A DNA stretch of 64,000 nucleotides from Symbiodinium natans (GCA_905221605.1 CAJNDS010001101.1:273501-337500); one strand, 5' to 3'. Shown: positions 48,042 through 58,424, counted from the stretch's first letter. The notes: a model not told the origin generated them from the letters alone. A program made the numbers and translations.

Positions 48042-48488
48042 AGCCCATGCCGTCTTGTTCCAGGTTGCCCCAGGCCGGCGAGGCTCGCTGGCCAGTCTCT
48101 AGACACGAACTGACGAAGAAGAGAGAAGTCAAAGCGATGGGCGCTGTTGTTCCTACTTGTCCAGTAACCTGGGGGAATTAAAGGTTGACCTTTGGGGATT
48201 TATACTACCCCAAAAAAGTTACAGGTTACCTACTCTACTACTAGGTCATTAGTATCCCTTATCCTTGTGTATAGGGATCCGAGGTATGGGTCTTGCATAT
48301 ATAAAGTGTACAGAACCCAGAATAGGGTCGCCAAACAAATTAAGGGCCCAAACTTCGGACCCTAGATCTTAACTCGACAATACCCCCCCTCCCCCTCCCC
48401 CCCCCCAAAAAAAAAGAAGCCCAAACTTTTTCAAAAGCAAATGCGCCCCTGCCAGACCATATACTGCAGTTTCACAAACTTAAAACCC

Positions 48489-48574
48489 TGGGTTTAGGGT
48501 TTAGGGTTTAGGGTTTAGGGTTTAGGGTTTAGGGTTTAGGGTTTAGGGTTTAGGGTTTAGGGTTTAGGGTTTAG
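48489..48574 (+). repeat. TTTAGGG array
   Basis: Twelve perfect units. Confidence 0.98.
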
Positions 48575-48769
48575 GACGGCGAAGTCAGCTCAGGGAAATG
48601 CTTCCCCCAAATCCAGGATTCCAAGTAGTGGACCTTAATTTTTAGGGTTTAGGGTTTAGGGTCCCTTGCTATATTACCTTTACATACGCTCTCATAAGGG
48701 GCCCAGACTTCGGATCCCTAGAAACAAGGGGACCACACTAAGGGCCCACGGCTATTAAGACTTAGACCC

Positions 48770-48830
48770 CTAAACCCTAAACCCTAAACCCTAAACCCTA
48801 AACCCTATACCCTAAACCCTAAACCCTACG
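48770..48830 (-). repeat. CCCTAAA array
   Basis: Eight units with one CCCTATA. Confidence 0.96.
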
Positions 48831-48956
48831 GCCTGGTGACTCAGGGGCTTTCAGGGTCCTTAGACCCTAAACCCCACACCTGCAGGTTTCGGGTTTTAGT
48901 GCTTAGGGCTTACAACCCGAAACCCTGAAGCCCGAAAGAGTCTTAGGCTTTAGGCT

Positions 48957-49105
48957 TTAGGGTTTAGGGTTTAGGGTTTAGGGTTCCCTAGTAGACCCTG
49001 GAAAAAAGGATATCCTTTTTCGGTATGAGTATAGCTGTTATAGGAACCCAAAACCAAAAACAGTATTAAGCAGAGTACTCCAAAAACCCTAAACCCTAAA
49101 CAAAA
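48957..49105. mobile_element. Family G element flanked by inverted ITS
   Basis: A TTTAGGG run ends in 'gggttccctagtagaccctgg', replacing the 'ctttggag' left end. The right end 'agtactccaaaaa' is followed at once by CCCTAAACCCTAAAC. The element is thus capped at both ends by telomere-like DNA in opposite orientation. Confidence 0.8.
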
Positions 49106-49200
49106 CCCAGAGTTTAGGGCTCCGCACATCGCCGGCTGCTTCGCCACGCGGCGACGCCCCGCGGAGAGGACCTGCATCACTTCATGGGATCCTAGGGGGG

Positions 49201-49317
49201 GGTTTAGGGTTCAGGGTTTAGGGTTTGGGGTTTAGGGTTTAGCGTTTAGGGTTTAATTAGGGTTTAGGGTTTAGGGTTTAGGGTTTAGGGTTTAGGGCTT
49301 AGGGTTTAGGGTTCAGG
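49201..49317 (+). repeat. TTTAGGG array
   Basis: About fourteen units with TTTAATTAGGG, CTTAGGG and TTCAGG variants. Confidence 0.95.
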
Positions 49318-49329
49318 ATTCCTCGGGGT

Positions 49330-49651
49330 TACCCAAAGGCTCCTATGAAGTACCTTTTTGGGGAAGTTTACTAGAATCCCCTATGACTAACCCAAAGAGT
49401 TGTGGTTTAGGGTTCAGAGGTACCCAAAGAGCCCAATACCTCTTAATTAAGGAATATTCCTTAAATCATAGTAAGGATCCCTTTATATTTCAAGGTATGT
49501 TCCTTAATTGGGAGTATTGGGGCTCTCTGGGTAGTTACCTTATAAGAACCCCAAAACCTACTTTTGTTGTAGAAAAGGAACTACATAGGAGCCTTTGGGG
49601 AATCCCCTATGACTAGCCCAAAAAGGAACTACATAGGAGCCTTTGGGTAGT
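49330..49651. mobile_element. Composite of family H copies with nested family C
   Basis: 'tacccaaaggctcctatgaa' begins H at 49330. A complete family C element lies at 49421-49533. Then H right halves ('aaggaactacataggagcct') occur at about 49574 and 49621, separated by a repeat of 'gaatcccctatgactagccc'. 'gttacctt..aagaaccccaaaaccta' also occurs twice. Confidence 0.75.
49421..49533. mobile_element. Foldback element family C, nested
   Basis: 'tacccaaagagcccaatacc' on the left, 'gagtattggggctctctggg' and TA on the right; 'catagtaaggatcccttta' in the middle. Confidence 0.88.
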
Positions 49652-50205
49652 TACCTTCAGAACCCCAAAACCTACCTTTGTTGTAATTAGGAAGGCTAGA
49701 GAAAAGGAACCTACAAACAAGCAGGTTTTGGGTTCTTAAGGTATGGTCTGAGGCTCGAGGGTGAACAAAGCTCTAGTACAAGCCCTCCCTTACCGGTTTA
49801 GGGTTTAGGGTTTAGGGTTTAGTTTAGGGTAGAGGGACCTACCGCCTTACTAAGAGGTAACTACTACAAATCCTAAGTAGAGTGTCATGGTATTCCGTGC
49901 CACACATCCGGAAATAAGGTCGTGGTCTTCTTTCGGACCCTACTAACCTGGGAAGTATCTAAACTCTCCTGTGCCGTATACCCTTGGTATAAGGTTTAGG
50001 GTTTTAGGGTTTAGGGGCCATCACGGCACCAAGACCTCTGCGACGATCCAAAAAAAAAAGAACGCCCCAAATGGTACCCTTGTTACTCTTAAATTATGCT
50101 TTGGAACCCTTAAAAGGTTCTACTTTTTGGATCCTGGAGTACTGGGCTTAGGGATCGGGATGAGGGCTGTGCAGGTACACCAAAAACTCCTGATGCTAAA
50201 CTTAG

Positions 50206-50307
50206 CTTTGGAGTAGACCCTGGAAAAAAAAGTATATACTTTTTAGGTATGAGTAGCTATAATAGGAACCCAGAACCAAAAAAAGTATTAAAGTATAGTA
50301 CTCCAAG
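50206..50307. mobile_element. Foldback element family G, intact reference
   Basis: 'ctttggagtagaccctggaa' on the left, 'aaagtatagtactccaag' on the right, with 'gtatgagtagctataatagg' inside. Confidence 0.88.
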
Positions 50308-50385
50308 ACCCAAATTAGGGTCTTCGGCTTTGGGCCTTGGAGTCTTTAGGATGGCCACAAGCCCACCCTCATAAACCCCCAAACC

Positions 50386-50492
50386 CCCAACCCCAAACCC
50401 CAAACCCTAAGCCCTAAACCCTAAACCTTAAACCCTAAACCTTAAACCCTAAACCCTAAACCCTCAACCCTAAACCCTAAACCCCCAACCCG
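50386..50492 (-). repeat. CCCTAAA-variant array
   Basis: CCCCAAA, CCCTAAG, CCTTAAA and CCCTAAA units; about fifteen in all. Confidence 0.94.
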
Positions 50493-50656
50493 AAGATGGC
50501 TGAGACGTCGGGCGTGCTCCAGACATGTGAGGAGGTCTCCAGGGCTAAGAGTCTCCTGAGGATGCAGGGCCCAAGGCTCATAAGAAGGGATTTAGGGTTT
50601 AGGGCTTCGGGTTTCGGGTTTAGGGTTTAGGGTTTCGGGTTTCCATACCCAGACCC

Positions 50657-50759
50657 CTGGGAGGATCCAAAAAGGTAGATCCCTTTAAGGGTTCCTAAGA
50701 ATGGCGCAGGAGTAGGAGAGGGTACTATTTGGGGGTTCTACTTGTCGGATCCTCCCAGA
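50657..50759. mobile_element. Foldback element family L
   Basis: 'ctgggaggatccaaaaagg' then TAGATCCC on the left; 'ctacttgtcggatcctccc' then AG on the right. Words are shared with 52945-53065 and 53115-53165. Confidence 0.72.
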
Positions 50760-50819
50760 ATTTTGCAGGACATTGAGCACAACCGAGCCTTCATACCTCC
50801 CAAAAAGAAGCGTTCTTCG

Positions 50820-50937
50820 CTCGGAGGTTCACGGTACTTATAGCCCAATGATACCTGTAATTCTAAGCACTTATAAGCCCCTTGAGTGCCCGAACAAGTA
50901 CAGTGATAATTGGGTTAATAAGTACCATGTTCCCAAG
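50820..50937. mobile_element. Foldback element family B
   Basis: 'ctcggaggttcacggtactt' on the left and 'aataagtaccatgttccca' on the right; shorter interior than the reference. Confidence 0.75.
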
Positions 50938-51013
50938 GAGGGTTTTAGGGGTTGAGGCCATGGGGCGCCCCCGGTAGCCCAGGACCATGTCTGGTGGGTT
51001 TACAAGAGAACCC

Positions 51014-51062
51014 TAAACCCCAAGCCCCAAACCCAAACCCCAAACCCTAAACCCTAAACCTG
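51014..51062 (-). repeat. CCCCAAA/CCCTAAA array
   Basis: Seven units. Confidence 0.92.
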
Positions 51063-51621
51063 ACACCTCAGAGAGGGAATAGGAGACAAACTGGGCATTG
51101 GAGGAAGGTTGGATGTGGACTTCTTGCGCAGGGGGTCGGGTACCTAGGGCTTGGGTAGAGCCCCTAAACCCTAAACCCTAAATCCTAGGCCCTAAACCCT
51201 AAACCCTAAACTGGGTGGTGTGGGAAACCCTAAACTTGGTGGTGTGGGGGGTTGGGGTTCAGGCGTCGGAGGGCTTTGGGTACTTAAAGGCTTCTGGCTT
51301 GCAGGGGTTGGAAGCGTTCTCGGGTTGAGGTGGTGGGGTGCGGTGTTGTAGGGTTTCGAGCTTTGGCACAACGGCCAGGGAGGCACAAGCGCCAGGGAGA
51401 GTCGAGGGTTGAGTCAGAGGTCTCTGGGATCATTTTCTCCTGCAGTTCTCAGTATAGATGGAGTTAAAAGCCCCAACCCTCAACCCTCAACACAGGATTT
51501 AGGGCTCAGGGAACTGAATCGTCAGAGGCGCACATGCCGATTTTTACAGCTTTCCAAGGTCTCACCCAAGCAGGGCTCTTGTTGTTGTTAACCCGAGTGC
51601 CAAAGCCGTGCTTTCGGCTCA

Positions 51622-51690
51622 GGTTTAGGGTTTAGGGTTTAGGGTTTAGGGTTTAGGGTTTAGGGTTTAGGGTCTAGGGTCTAGGGTTTA
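51622..51690 (+). repeat. TTTAGGG array
   Basis: Nine units, the last two TCTAGGG. Confidence 0.97.
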
Positions 51691-51796
51691 TAAGTTATAA
51701 GTGTAAAGCGCTCAAACCCACCTCATGCCTTCCCTCCAACCCGCGGCCCCCACTGAATTTTTTGCGAGCCTTCGCTATCCCCACCTTCATCAGGCC

Positions 51797-51868
51797 CAAA
51801 ACCCTAAACCCTAAACCCTAAACCCTAAACCCTAAACCCTAAACCCTAAACCCCAAACCCTAAGCCTG
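51797..51868 (-). repeat. CCCTAAA array
   Basis: Ten units. Confidence 0.97.
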
Positions 51869-52168
51869 ATGTTAGATGAGAGTAACCCTACGCAAGAGCT
51901 CATGAAATCGACGAAGGCCGATCAAGCAGCAAGAGCCTTAACTCTACGAGTTCTATTCCATGGAGCACGTTTTCGACAAACCCTTTATTATCAGACACCA
52001 AAGACCCCAAAACCTTAAACCCTTAGCCTAAACCCCAAAACCGTAAACCCTAAACCCCAAAAACCCGCAACCCCAAACGTAAGCCCTAAACTCCTAAACC
52101 CTGCTGGGAGGCCGGCGAGGGTGTTTAAGAGTGCTGCTGCGGCCACGGAGACCTGACGGCTTTGTGAA

Positions 52169-52255
52169 TTGGGTTTAGGGTTTAGGGTTTAGGGTTTAGG
52201 GTTTAGGGTTTAGGGTTTAGGGTTTAGGGTTTAGGGTTTAGGGTTTAGGGTTTTT
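52169..52255 (+). repeat. TTTAGGG array
   Basis: Twelve perfect units. Confidence 0.98.
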
Positions 52256-52364
52256 CAGGTGGGCTTTTTGCGGTCTGAGGCTCCGCTCACAGGGTACCAC
52301 CCTAAAACCTGAACCCAAAACTCCGAAGCTTACATTAGGGCTAGGGGTTCCCCTGCTACACCCC

Positions 52365-52490
52365 TATACTACCCCTTTTTTAGGTTCCTCCCATAATTCA
52401 GGTTGTTTAGGGTAATTAAGCCTGATTAAGGTTATTTAAGGGGGGGAACCTGGGCGAGGGTTGGGTAGTATAGAGGGGGGGGGGGGGGTA
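52365..52490. mobile_element. Foldback element, unclassified
   Basis: 'ctatactacccctttttta' and 'ggttcctccc' on the left face 'ggggggaacctgggcg' and 'gggtagtatag' on the right. A G14 run adjoins the right end. Confidence 0.65.
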
Positions 52491-52671
52491 GTAGGGTAGT
52501 AGGGAAGCCTGTGATTTCAGAAGGGTGTCGATGAGGGCTCTATAAGGGTACTGCACTGGTCATACACCCCAAAACCTCAAACCTCGACTTTACCTGAAAT
52601 TGTGCCTCTTCGGAAGTAATTATGGGTACTGTACTTCGGATCTATAGGTTCATCGGGGAGCCTCACTCTAA

Positions 52672-52755
52672 CCCTAAACCCCAAACCCCTAACCCCTAAA
52701 CCCTAAACCCTAAACCCCTAAACCCTAGACTCAAAACCCGAAACCCTAAACACGG
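52672..52755 (-). repeat. CCCTAAA/CCCCTAAA array
   Basis: About ten units of seven or eight bases. Confidence 0.93.
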
Positions 52756-52796
52756 AAGTTGGTCAAGACCTAGACCATGCTCTTAAACTAAATGCA

Positions 52797-52900
52797 TGGT
52801 CCTTTAGTATGGGCCCTCAAAAAATGGGCCCCTTATATGCCCCTCATATACCCTATACAACCCAAGGGCCCATACTTCAGAACCCTTCAAAAGGAGGTAA
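52797..52900. mobile_element. Foldback element, unclassified
   Basis: 'tttagtatgggccctcaaaa' and 'gggccccttata' on the left, 'aagggcccatacttcagaac' on the right. Possibly related to 28165-28310. Confidence 0.55.
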
Positions 52901-52939
52901 GGGACCTTTTTCACTACTAAACTCTAAACCCTAAACCCT

Positions 52940-53165
52940 AAACCCTAGGGTGGGATCCGAAAGGATGCTTGTCGAGTTCTAAGGGCTACTTAGGTCTATG
53001 ACAGGGCCTGGCGACACACACGACATACGCAAACCCCTGGATCCAAGAAGTAGAACGCCCGAATCGTACCTCATGCTCTGGTTTCGGGTTGGGGGTTTAG
53101 GGTTTAGGCTTTAGGGGCGGGTCATTCTCAGGAACCCTGAAAGGGAGCTACTTTATGTATCCTCC
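52940..53165. other. Family L-like fragments
   Basis: 'ggtgggatccgaaaggatg', 'cctggatccaagaagtagaac' minus one base and 'tactttatgtatcctccca' are family L words in both orientations, separated by unique sequence and a short TTTAGGG. Confidence 0.45.
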
Positions 53166-53579
53166 CATAGGTCTGGGCATACGTACACATATGCATATGC
53201 ACATGTACATGCACATGTACACACATTTTGTAGAGAGAACGAACAGTCGGTTATGCATTTATATGTCACAACATAGACATCTGTGTGTCGAAGGGGTGTA
53301 TAGGGTAGCAGGATTAAGATTCCCTTCTTGTGGTGTCTCCGCGTATCCCTTAGATCGCTCGGATGGACCGTATACTAAACCCTAAACCCTAAACAACCCC
53401 AAACAACCCCAAACCACCCTAAACCCTAAGCCCATAACGAATTCAGTCTTCAGGGTTCGCCACGAGCAATCCTCCGTGGCGTTGCTCTTGGATCTCCCTA
53501 ACTTGCCAATGCCTCAGAGGGAGTCAAGACTCAGGCTTTAGGGCGCCTCATTCAGGTTTGGGGTTTAGGCTTTGGGGCT

Positions 53580-53635
53580 TGAAACCCTAAACCCTAAACC
53601 CTAGACCCTAGACCCTAAACCCTAAACCCTAAACT
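53580..53635 (-). repeat. CCCTAAA/CCCTAGA array
   Basis: Eight units. Confidence 0.94.
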
Positions 53636-54022
53636 TAGGATTACGCAGTCCTTTTCGGGTGATTGTCTCTTGTTGCTGGCTCAGGACGCTTGGAGGAATC
53701 CATGGCCCAAGTGCGACCCAAGATGAGCTTCCCGGAGGTAAATAGTATTCTGGCATGCTAAACCCTAAACCCTACACCCTCTACCCTCTAAACCTTAAAA
53801 TGTTGAATCCTCAACGCGGTCCCTGAACCTGGAGTTGTCTTTCGAAGCCCGTTCTGGCTCCGCTCCGCGATGGATTTAGGGTTTGGGGTTTTAGGGTTTA
53901 GGGTTTAGGGTTTTAGGGTGCGTCATAAGGTCATTCATTGCCATGCTACCTAAGGCTACAAGAGGGTCTAGGGTTTCTAGCCGTAGTTGGTAACGCCTGG
54001 TTTGGGTTGCAGGGTTTAGGGC

Positions 54023-54137
54023 GCTTGGTAGCCAAGTAACCGTGTTGTAATAAGGGCACGCTTCTTGGGGTTGGCGAGGTACTACTTCATAAGGGAACCT
54101 TGAACCCAAAAAAGCGCAAAAGGGTACCATTGGGCCT
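54023..54137. mobile_element. Foldback element family I, uninterrupted
   Basis: 'gcttggtagccaagtaaccg' and 'taataagggcacgcttcttg' on the left, 'aaaagcgcaaaagggtacca' and TTGGGCC on the right, with 'cataagggaaccttgaaccc' in the middle. Reference for 33071-33269. Confidence 0.82.
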
Positions 54138-54352
54138 GGGCCTAGGAATAAGAAACACAGTGTGTACCTGTTTTCCTTTTTTTTGGGCGGGGGGGGGGAG
54201 TCTTAAGCAAACAGTGCTCTGCACTGTGAGCTTTCGCACACCCTGTCCAAGTTCCCTGCAAGCTTCGACCGTTCCCAAAAGAGTCGGCCGATGTTCGGGG
54301 GCAACAGGTTAAGGCACCACCCTGAACCAAACCACCAAAGATCCCCCACAAG

Positions 54353-54454
54353 TTGGGGTGTTCCCCCTTATACTATCAGTCCTTAATAGGGATTATACTA
54401 CCCCCGATGAGATTCCCAAGGACTGGGAGTAACAGGGGGAACATCCCAACCCAT
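54353..54454. mobile_element. Foldback element family A, uninterrupted
   Basis: 'gttggggtgttcccccttat' with 'actatcagtccttaa' on the left; 'aaggactgggagtaac' and 'agggggaacatcccaac' on the right. Confidence 0.9.
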
Positions 54455-54576
54455 AGGCCACGAATTCCCACTTTACGGGTATCCATAGACCGCAGACGGC
54501 GAGGATCCTAGCACGCGAAGCCCGGACACACCAAACCGAAACCGTTACCCTGAAAGGTTCAGGCCTTCGGAATCCC

Positions 54577-54774
54577 TACTTGGAGGTTTAGGGTTTAGGG
54601 TTTAGGGTTTAGGGTTTAGGGTTTAGGGTTTAGGGTTTAGGGTTTAGGGTTTAGGGTTTAGGGTTTAGGGTTTACCCTCATTAGAACTGTACTTCTAAGC
54701 CCCCTTAAGATCCCCCTACGTAGGTCTAAGTAGACTTAGAACTGTGGTGATAAGTACCCATGAAGCTCCAAGTA
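54577..54774. mobile_element. Family B element with its left arm replaced by TTTAGGG array
   Basis: 'tacttggaggtt' changes at once into a TTTAGGG array (54586-54674). After 'ccctcattagaactgtactt' the B interior and the intact right end ('gtacccatgaagctccaagta' minus one base) follow. The switch is at GGTT, shared by the arm and the repeat. Confidence 0.87.
54586..54674 (+). repeat. TTTAGGG array inside family B
   Basis: Twelve or thirteen perfect units. Confidence 0.98.
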
Positions 54775-54925
54775 AGCCCAGGGCCTTAATGCAAAGCCCT
54801 AACCCCTCTAATCTAAAACCAACTCTAAACTCTAAACCCTAAACCCTAAACCCTAAACCCGATGTGCAACCCACAGATCCCTCTGAAACCTCAAGCCCGA
54901 GCCAGACAACCAGTTCTGGGCTGCC

Positions 54926-54992
54926 CGGGTTTAGGGTTTAGGGTTTAGGGTTTAGGGTTTCCTTTAGGGGTTGGCTGTTTAGGGTTTAGGGT
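54926..54992 (+). repeat. TTTAGGG array
   Basis: Five units, a break 'tcctttaggggttggctg', then two more units and GGGTAAACCGGGTAAACG. Confidence 0.9.
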
Positions 54993-55117
54993 AAACCGGG
55001 TAAACGTTGGTAGGCTTTGGGATGTTGGTGAGGTTCGACAGGAGCCCCTACCCTACAGAAGGGGCAATGGGGACCACCCTCAAGTCCTAAACCCCTAACT
55101 TCCAAACTGCTCGAAAC

Positions 55118-55192
55118 TTAGGGTTTAGGGTTTAGGGTTTAGGGTTCCCGACACCTCTACCCCCGAGATTCTGGGGTTTAGGGTTTAGGGCT
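55118..55192 (+). repeat. Two short TTTAGGG arrays
   Basis: Four units, about 30 bp of spacer, three units. Confidence 0.9.
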
Positions 55193-55315
55193 TACATAAG
55201 CCCCACCCCTAACTCCCTCAATCCTACAAGTTCTGAGCTCGCGACGCTCTGCCAAGGCAAGGGGGCTCAGCACAGGAAGCGCTTCGAATGCTGAACCTCA
55301 GCTGAGGGGCTTCGG

Positions 55316-55350
55316 GTTTAGGGTTTAGGGTTTAGGGTTTAGGGTTTAGA
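55316..55350 (+). repeat. TTTAGGG array
   Basis: Five units, immediately before the first 58-bp duplicate described at 55353-55635. Confidence 0.95.
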
Positions 55351-55352
55351 CC

Positions 55353-55635
55353 TGAAAGGGTCTGACGCAATTCCATTTCGCTAGTATAGCACCCTAAAAG
55401 ACACTAGATGGCCTCTAGGTAGAGGTTCTTTAGTTAGGGTTTAGGGTTTAGGGTTTAGGGTTTAGGGTTTAGGGTTTAGGGTTCAGGGTTCAGGGTTCAG
55501 GGTTCAGGGTTCAGGGTTTAGGGTTTAGGGTTTAGGGTTTAGGGTTTAGGGTTTAGGGTTTAGGGTTTAGCTCGACATGAAAGGGTCTGACGCAATTCCA
55601 TTTCGCTAGTATAGCACCCTAAAAAGACACTAGAT
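55353..55635 (+). repeat. 58-bp direct repeat separated by an ITS array
   Basis: 'tgaaagggtctgacgcaatt' with 'ccatttcgctagtatagcac' and 'acactagat' occurs at 55353-55409 and 55578-55635, differing by one inserted A. Each copy is preceded by TTTAGGG; the second is followed by TTTAGGG starting within the final 'tagat' word. Confidence 0.93.
55434..55570 (+). repeat. TTTAGGG array with central TTCAGGG block
   Basis: About six TTTAGGG, five TTCAGGG, nine TTTAGGG. Confidence 0.98.
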
Positions 55636-55779
55636 AGGGTTTGGGTTTAGGGTTTAGGGTTTAGGGTGTAGGGGTTTAAGAGGCTTTTGGGTTCAGGGGT
55701 GTAAGGTCTTTTGGATCTAGGGGTGCAGGGGTTTGTATAGGAGCTTAGGGTTCAGGGTTTAGACTTTGGAGGGCGGGTT

Positions 55780-55840
55780 CCGGCTTTAGGGTTTAGGGTC
55801 TAGGTTTAGGGTTTAGGGTTCGGGGTTTAGGGTTTAGGGT
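55780..55840 (+). repeat. Degenerate TTTAGGG array
   Basis: Seven units with TCTAGG, TTCGGGG and TAGGTTTAGG variants. Confidence 0.9.
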
Positions 55841-56165
55841 CTAGACAGCCGTGCTGTTTTCGGCACCGCATGGGTTCGGTTCGAGTGGCTGTGCACCCTA
55901 AACCCTGCACCCAAGCCCTAAACTACGGAAGAGGGTGGGTTGAGGGTGAGTTGTGCTTAAAACCCTTTGAAGATTATTTTTGAGCATATTCCCTGATAAG
56001 GAAGGAATGGAAATCACCAACTCTCCCAAAGCACAACGGAGATGCATTCCACAAGCCCTACGCCCTACATTGTGAGCAGCTGTCCCCGAAACAATGTCCA
56101 CATGGTTACCTTAAGCCCCGAAATCCGAGCCCGAAATCTGTTTACCCCAAAACCCCTAAACCCTA

Positions 56166-56311
56166 AACCCTTGGATCCTTAAGGTTGTGCCCTTGCGTTT
56201 CGGGGGTCCCCTTTTTAAGGATCACTAAGGGTAGATCAGGGCCATCTTAGGAATATCTTAAGGGGAACCTTTAGGGGTACAACCTTAGAGGTACGAGTCT
56301 GAATCCCGTGG
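56166..56311. mobile_element. Foldback element family F, uninterrupted
   Basis: 'ggatccttaaggttgtgccc' and 'gggtccccttttta' on the left, 'taaggggaacctttaggggt' and 'acaaccttag' on the right. Reference for the composite at 34073-34500. Confidence 0.78.
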
Positions 56312-56397
56312 CAACAACCCTAAACCCTAAACCCTAAAGCCCTAAACCCTAAAGCCTTAGACTCAACGCCCCAAACACTAAACGTGCAGGATCTCGA

Positions 56398-56419
56398 GGG
56401 GGGGGGGGGGGGGGGGGGG
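56398..56419 (+). repeat. Poly-G tract
   Basis: G22. Confidence 0.95.
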
Positions 56420-56567
56420 AAGCCCCGGAAGCAACCAACCGCCCCAAGGTCAAAGCGATGGACTCGCCTGAATGGTTTAGGGTTTAGGGTTTGGCCCAAT
56501 ACACAATAAAGAACAAAAAACAAAAATAACAGTACTGTTTTTGTATTTTTGTTCTTGATTGTTTCTG

Positions 56568-56601
56568 TTTTTTTTTTTTTTGGGGGGGGGGGGGGGGGGG
56601 G
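56568..56601 (+). repeat. Poly-T/poly-G junction
   Basis: T14 directly followed by G20. Confidence 0.95.
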
Positions 56602-56639
56602 CAGGAGAAATTTCGTGTGGGATGCTGGCCCTTGGGTCC

Positions 56640-56750
56640 CTTGCCCAGCCCAATTCCTCTGAATTAAGGAGTCTACCTGAAATTATGAAGGGATCCTTCA
56701 TATGATGTTAAGGAATATCACTTTATGTGGGGTATGGGGCTCTTTCGGTA
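56640..56750. mobile_element. Foldback element family C, diverged
   Basis: 'cttgcccagcccaattcctc' on the left, 'ggggtatggggctctttcgg' on the right, 'gaagggatccttcatatga' in the centre. Confidence 0.7.
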
Positions 56751-56969
56751 AGATACTATCATAGGCACAAACCCAGAAGTCCTGGATTGGACGAACCAAA
56801 ACCGCAAACCGCTGACAGACTAGATTCCTGGACCCTAAACCCAGAACGCCAAACCGCTGACACACTAGCTCCCAGAATTACTTTTCTGTTTGAATCCTCT
56901 CCAGGGTATGCTCAAACAAGAATCGAAACCCTATACAAACGAGAATGAAGGCGCTCTCTGTCTCTGGGA

Positions 56970-57035
56970 CCCTAAATCCAAAACCCAAAACCCTAAACCC
57001 CAAACCCTAAACCCTCAACCCCACACCCTAAGCCG
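56970..57035 (-). repeat. Degenerate CCCTAAA array
   Basis: CCCTAAA, CCCAAAA, CCCCAAA and CCCTCAA. Confidence 0.88.
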
Positions 57036-57104
57036 AAACGGGGAGCCCGGGGCGTCCTCCTCTGGCTTGGCCTTCTCTGAGGGGGCCTGCAGGCTCCCTT
57101 AGGT

Positions 57105-57165
57105 TTTGGGTTTAGGGCTTGGGGTTTAGGGTTTAGGGTTTAGGGTTCAGGGTTTAGGGTTTGCA
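57105..57165 (+). repeat. TTTAGGG array
   Basis: Seven units with CTTGGGG and TTCAGGG. Confidence 0.9.
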
Positions 57166-57282
57166 GCCCACAGCCCCTGTACCTTACAATAGCAAGGAGG
57201 GTCAAGGCTGTCGGCTTGAGGGCTACTTGGGATTAAGCCCTAAACCTACAAGGCTCTTTTTCTCTGGTCTGGGTTCTTGAAC

Positions 57283-57350
57283 CCTAAACCCTAAACCCTA
57301 AACCCTAAACCCTAAACCCTAAACCCTAAACCCTAAACCCTAAACCCTAA
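57283..57350 (-). repeat. CCCTAAA array
   Basis: Nine or ten perfect units. Confidence 0.98.
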
Positions 57351-57599
57351 CATAGGGCCCCTGAACTGGCGACTTTGATCTCCCAAAGACCAACAAAAGC
57401 CGCCGTAAATTAGCCCGAAACCCTAATCCCAAAACCCTAAACCTTCAGGCCCAGACTGGCCCTACACCCTAAATATGGCCCCGAGTTTCTGCGTTTTCAA
57501 AGGATGCCGCGTTTGGGGTTACACCCAAGCCCTCAACCGTAAACTCTAGGGCAGGGTTTAGGGTTTCGGGTTTCGGGTTTAGGGTCAGGGCTTCGGGTT

Positions 57600-57990
57600 T
57601 GGAGTTTAGGTTCATCTCAGGGACCAAACGGGTATGCACCCTTGTTTTCGGCTTACAGGGGATGATAAGGGAATCCCCCCCCCCCCACCCCTAAAACAGG
57701 GCATACAGGGCCCACTCCGCATCCCTATTTTTGGTCCGTTGAAAGGGGGCTCCTTAAAAGGGATATGTGGTGCCGAATTCCCGAGTTCCCTGTGGAGGAA
57801 CTACAAAGTAGGACTTGTTTTGCATCCTTTCTCTGGTGGATGAGGCGCATGAACGGTTCCTGACAAGGGGTTCACGATAAGCGTCGTCCGAACAACAGTA
57901 TATTGTCCTGGCGACTTCTTGGTCAGCATGCAAACCTGCGACGAGCAGCTTCAAAGGGACGGGGGCGAGGGGGGGTACACATACACATAC
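57600..57990. other. ITS-free sequence, no gene recognised
   Basis: About 390 bp. Plus-strand 57634-57843 and minus-strand 57754-57954 frames overlap; neither has a known motif. Confidence 0.4.
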
Positions 57991-57991
57991 A

Positions 57992-58038
57992 CCTAAACCC
58001 TAAACCCTAAACCCTAAACCCCAAACCCTAAACCCTGC
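57992..58038 (-). repeat. CCCTAAA array
   Basis: Six units, one CCCCAAA. Confidence 0.95.
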
Positions 58039-58224
58039 AGGCTCGCTTCCTCCTTTACTGTACTTCAGCTTTGAGGGTTCAGGGTCTGAGCGATGTGGTG
58101 CAGCCGCAGGAATTTTCGGGCATAGAGTACGGCCCGAGATAGTGGATGCCTGGCTTTGCCCGCAACATCCACGCTAGATTCTGAGGGTGAGTTCGGTTAC
58201 CCCAGCCTCCAAAATTCAGGACCC

Positions 58225-58287
58225 TCAACCCTAAAACCTAAACCCTAACCCTTAACCCTAAACCCTAAACCCTAAACCCTAAACCCC
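58225..58287 (-). repeat. CCCTAAA array
   Basis: Eight units with CCCTTAACC variants. Confidence 0.94.
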
Positions 58288-58424
58288 CCCTGTAACAGTC
58301 ACATGCCAGTCCAAAGGGCACATCCCTTGGAGGTTGGGGTAACCAAACAGCCCATCGAATTAATTATGGCACAGGGCAGCTTGCAGAAGGTTTCTTCCCG
58401 AGCAGTCCATGACCTGCTAACAAC

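Noticed and set aside
53155-53385. 76-codon plus-strand frame starting in 'cacatgcatatg' repeats
   Set aside because: The first third is a CATATG/CACATG microsatellite and the rest has no recognised motif.
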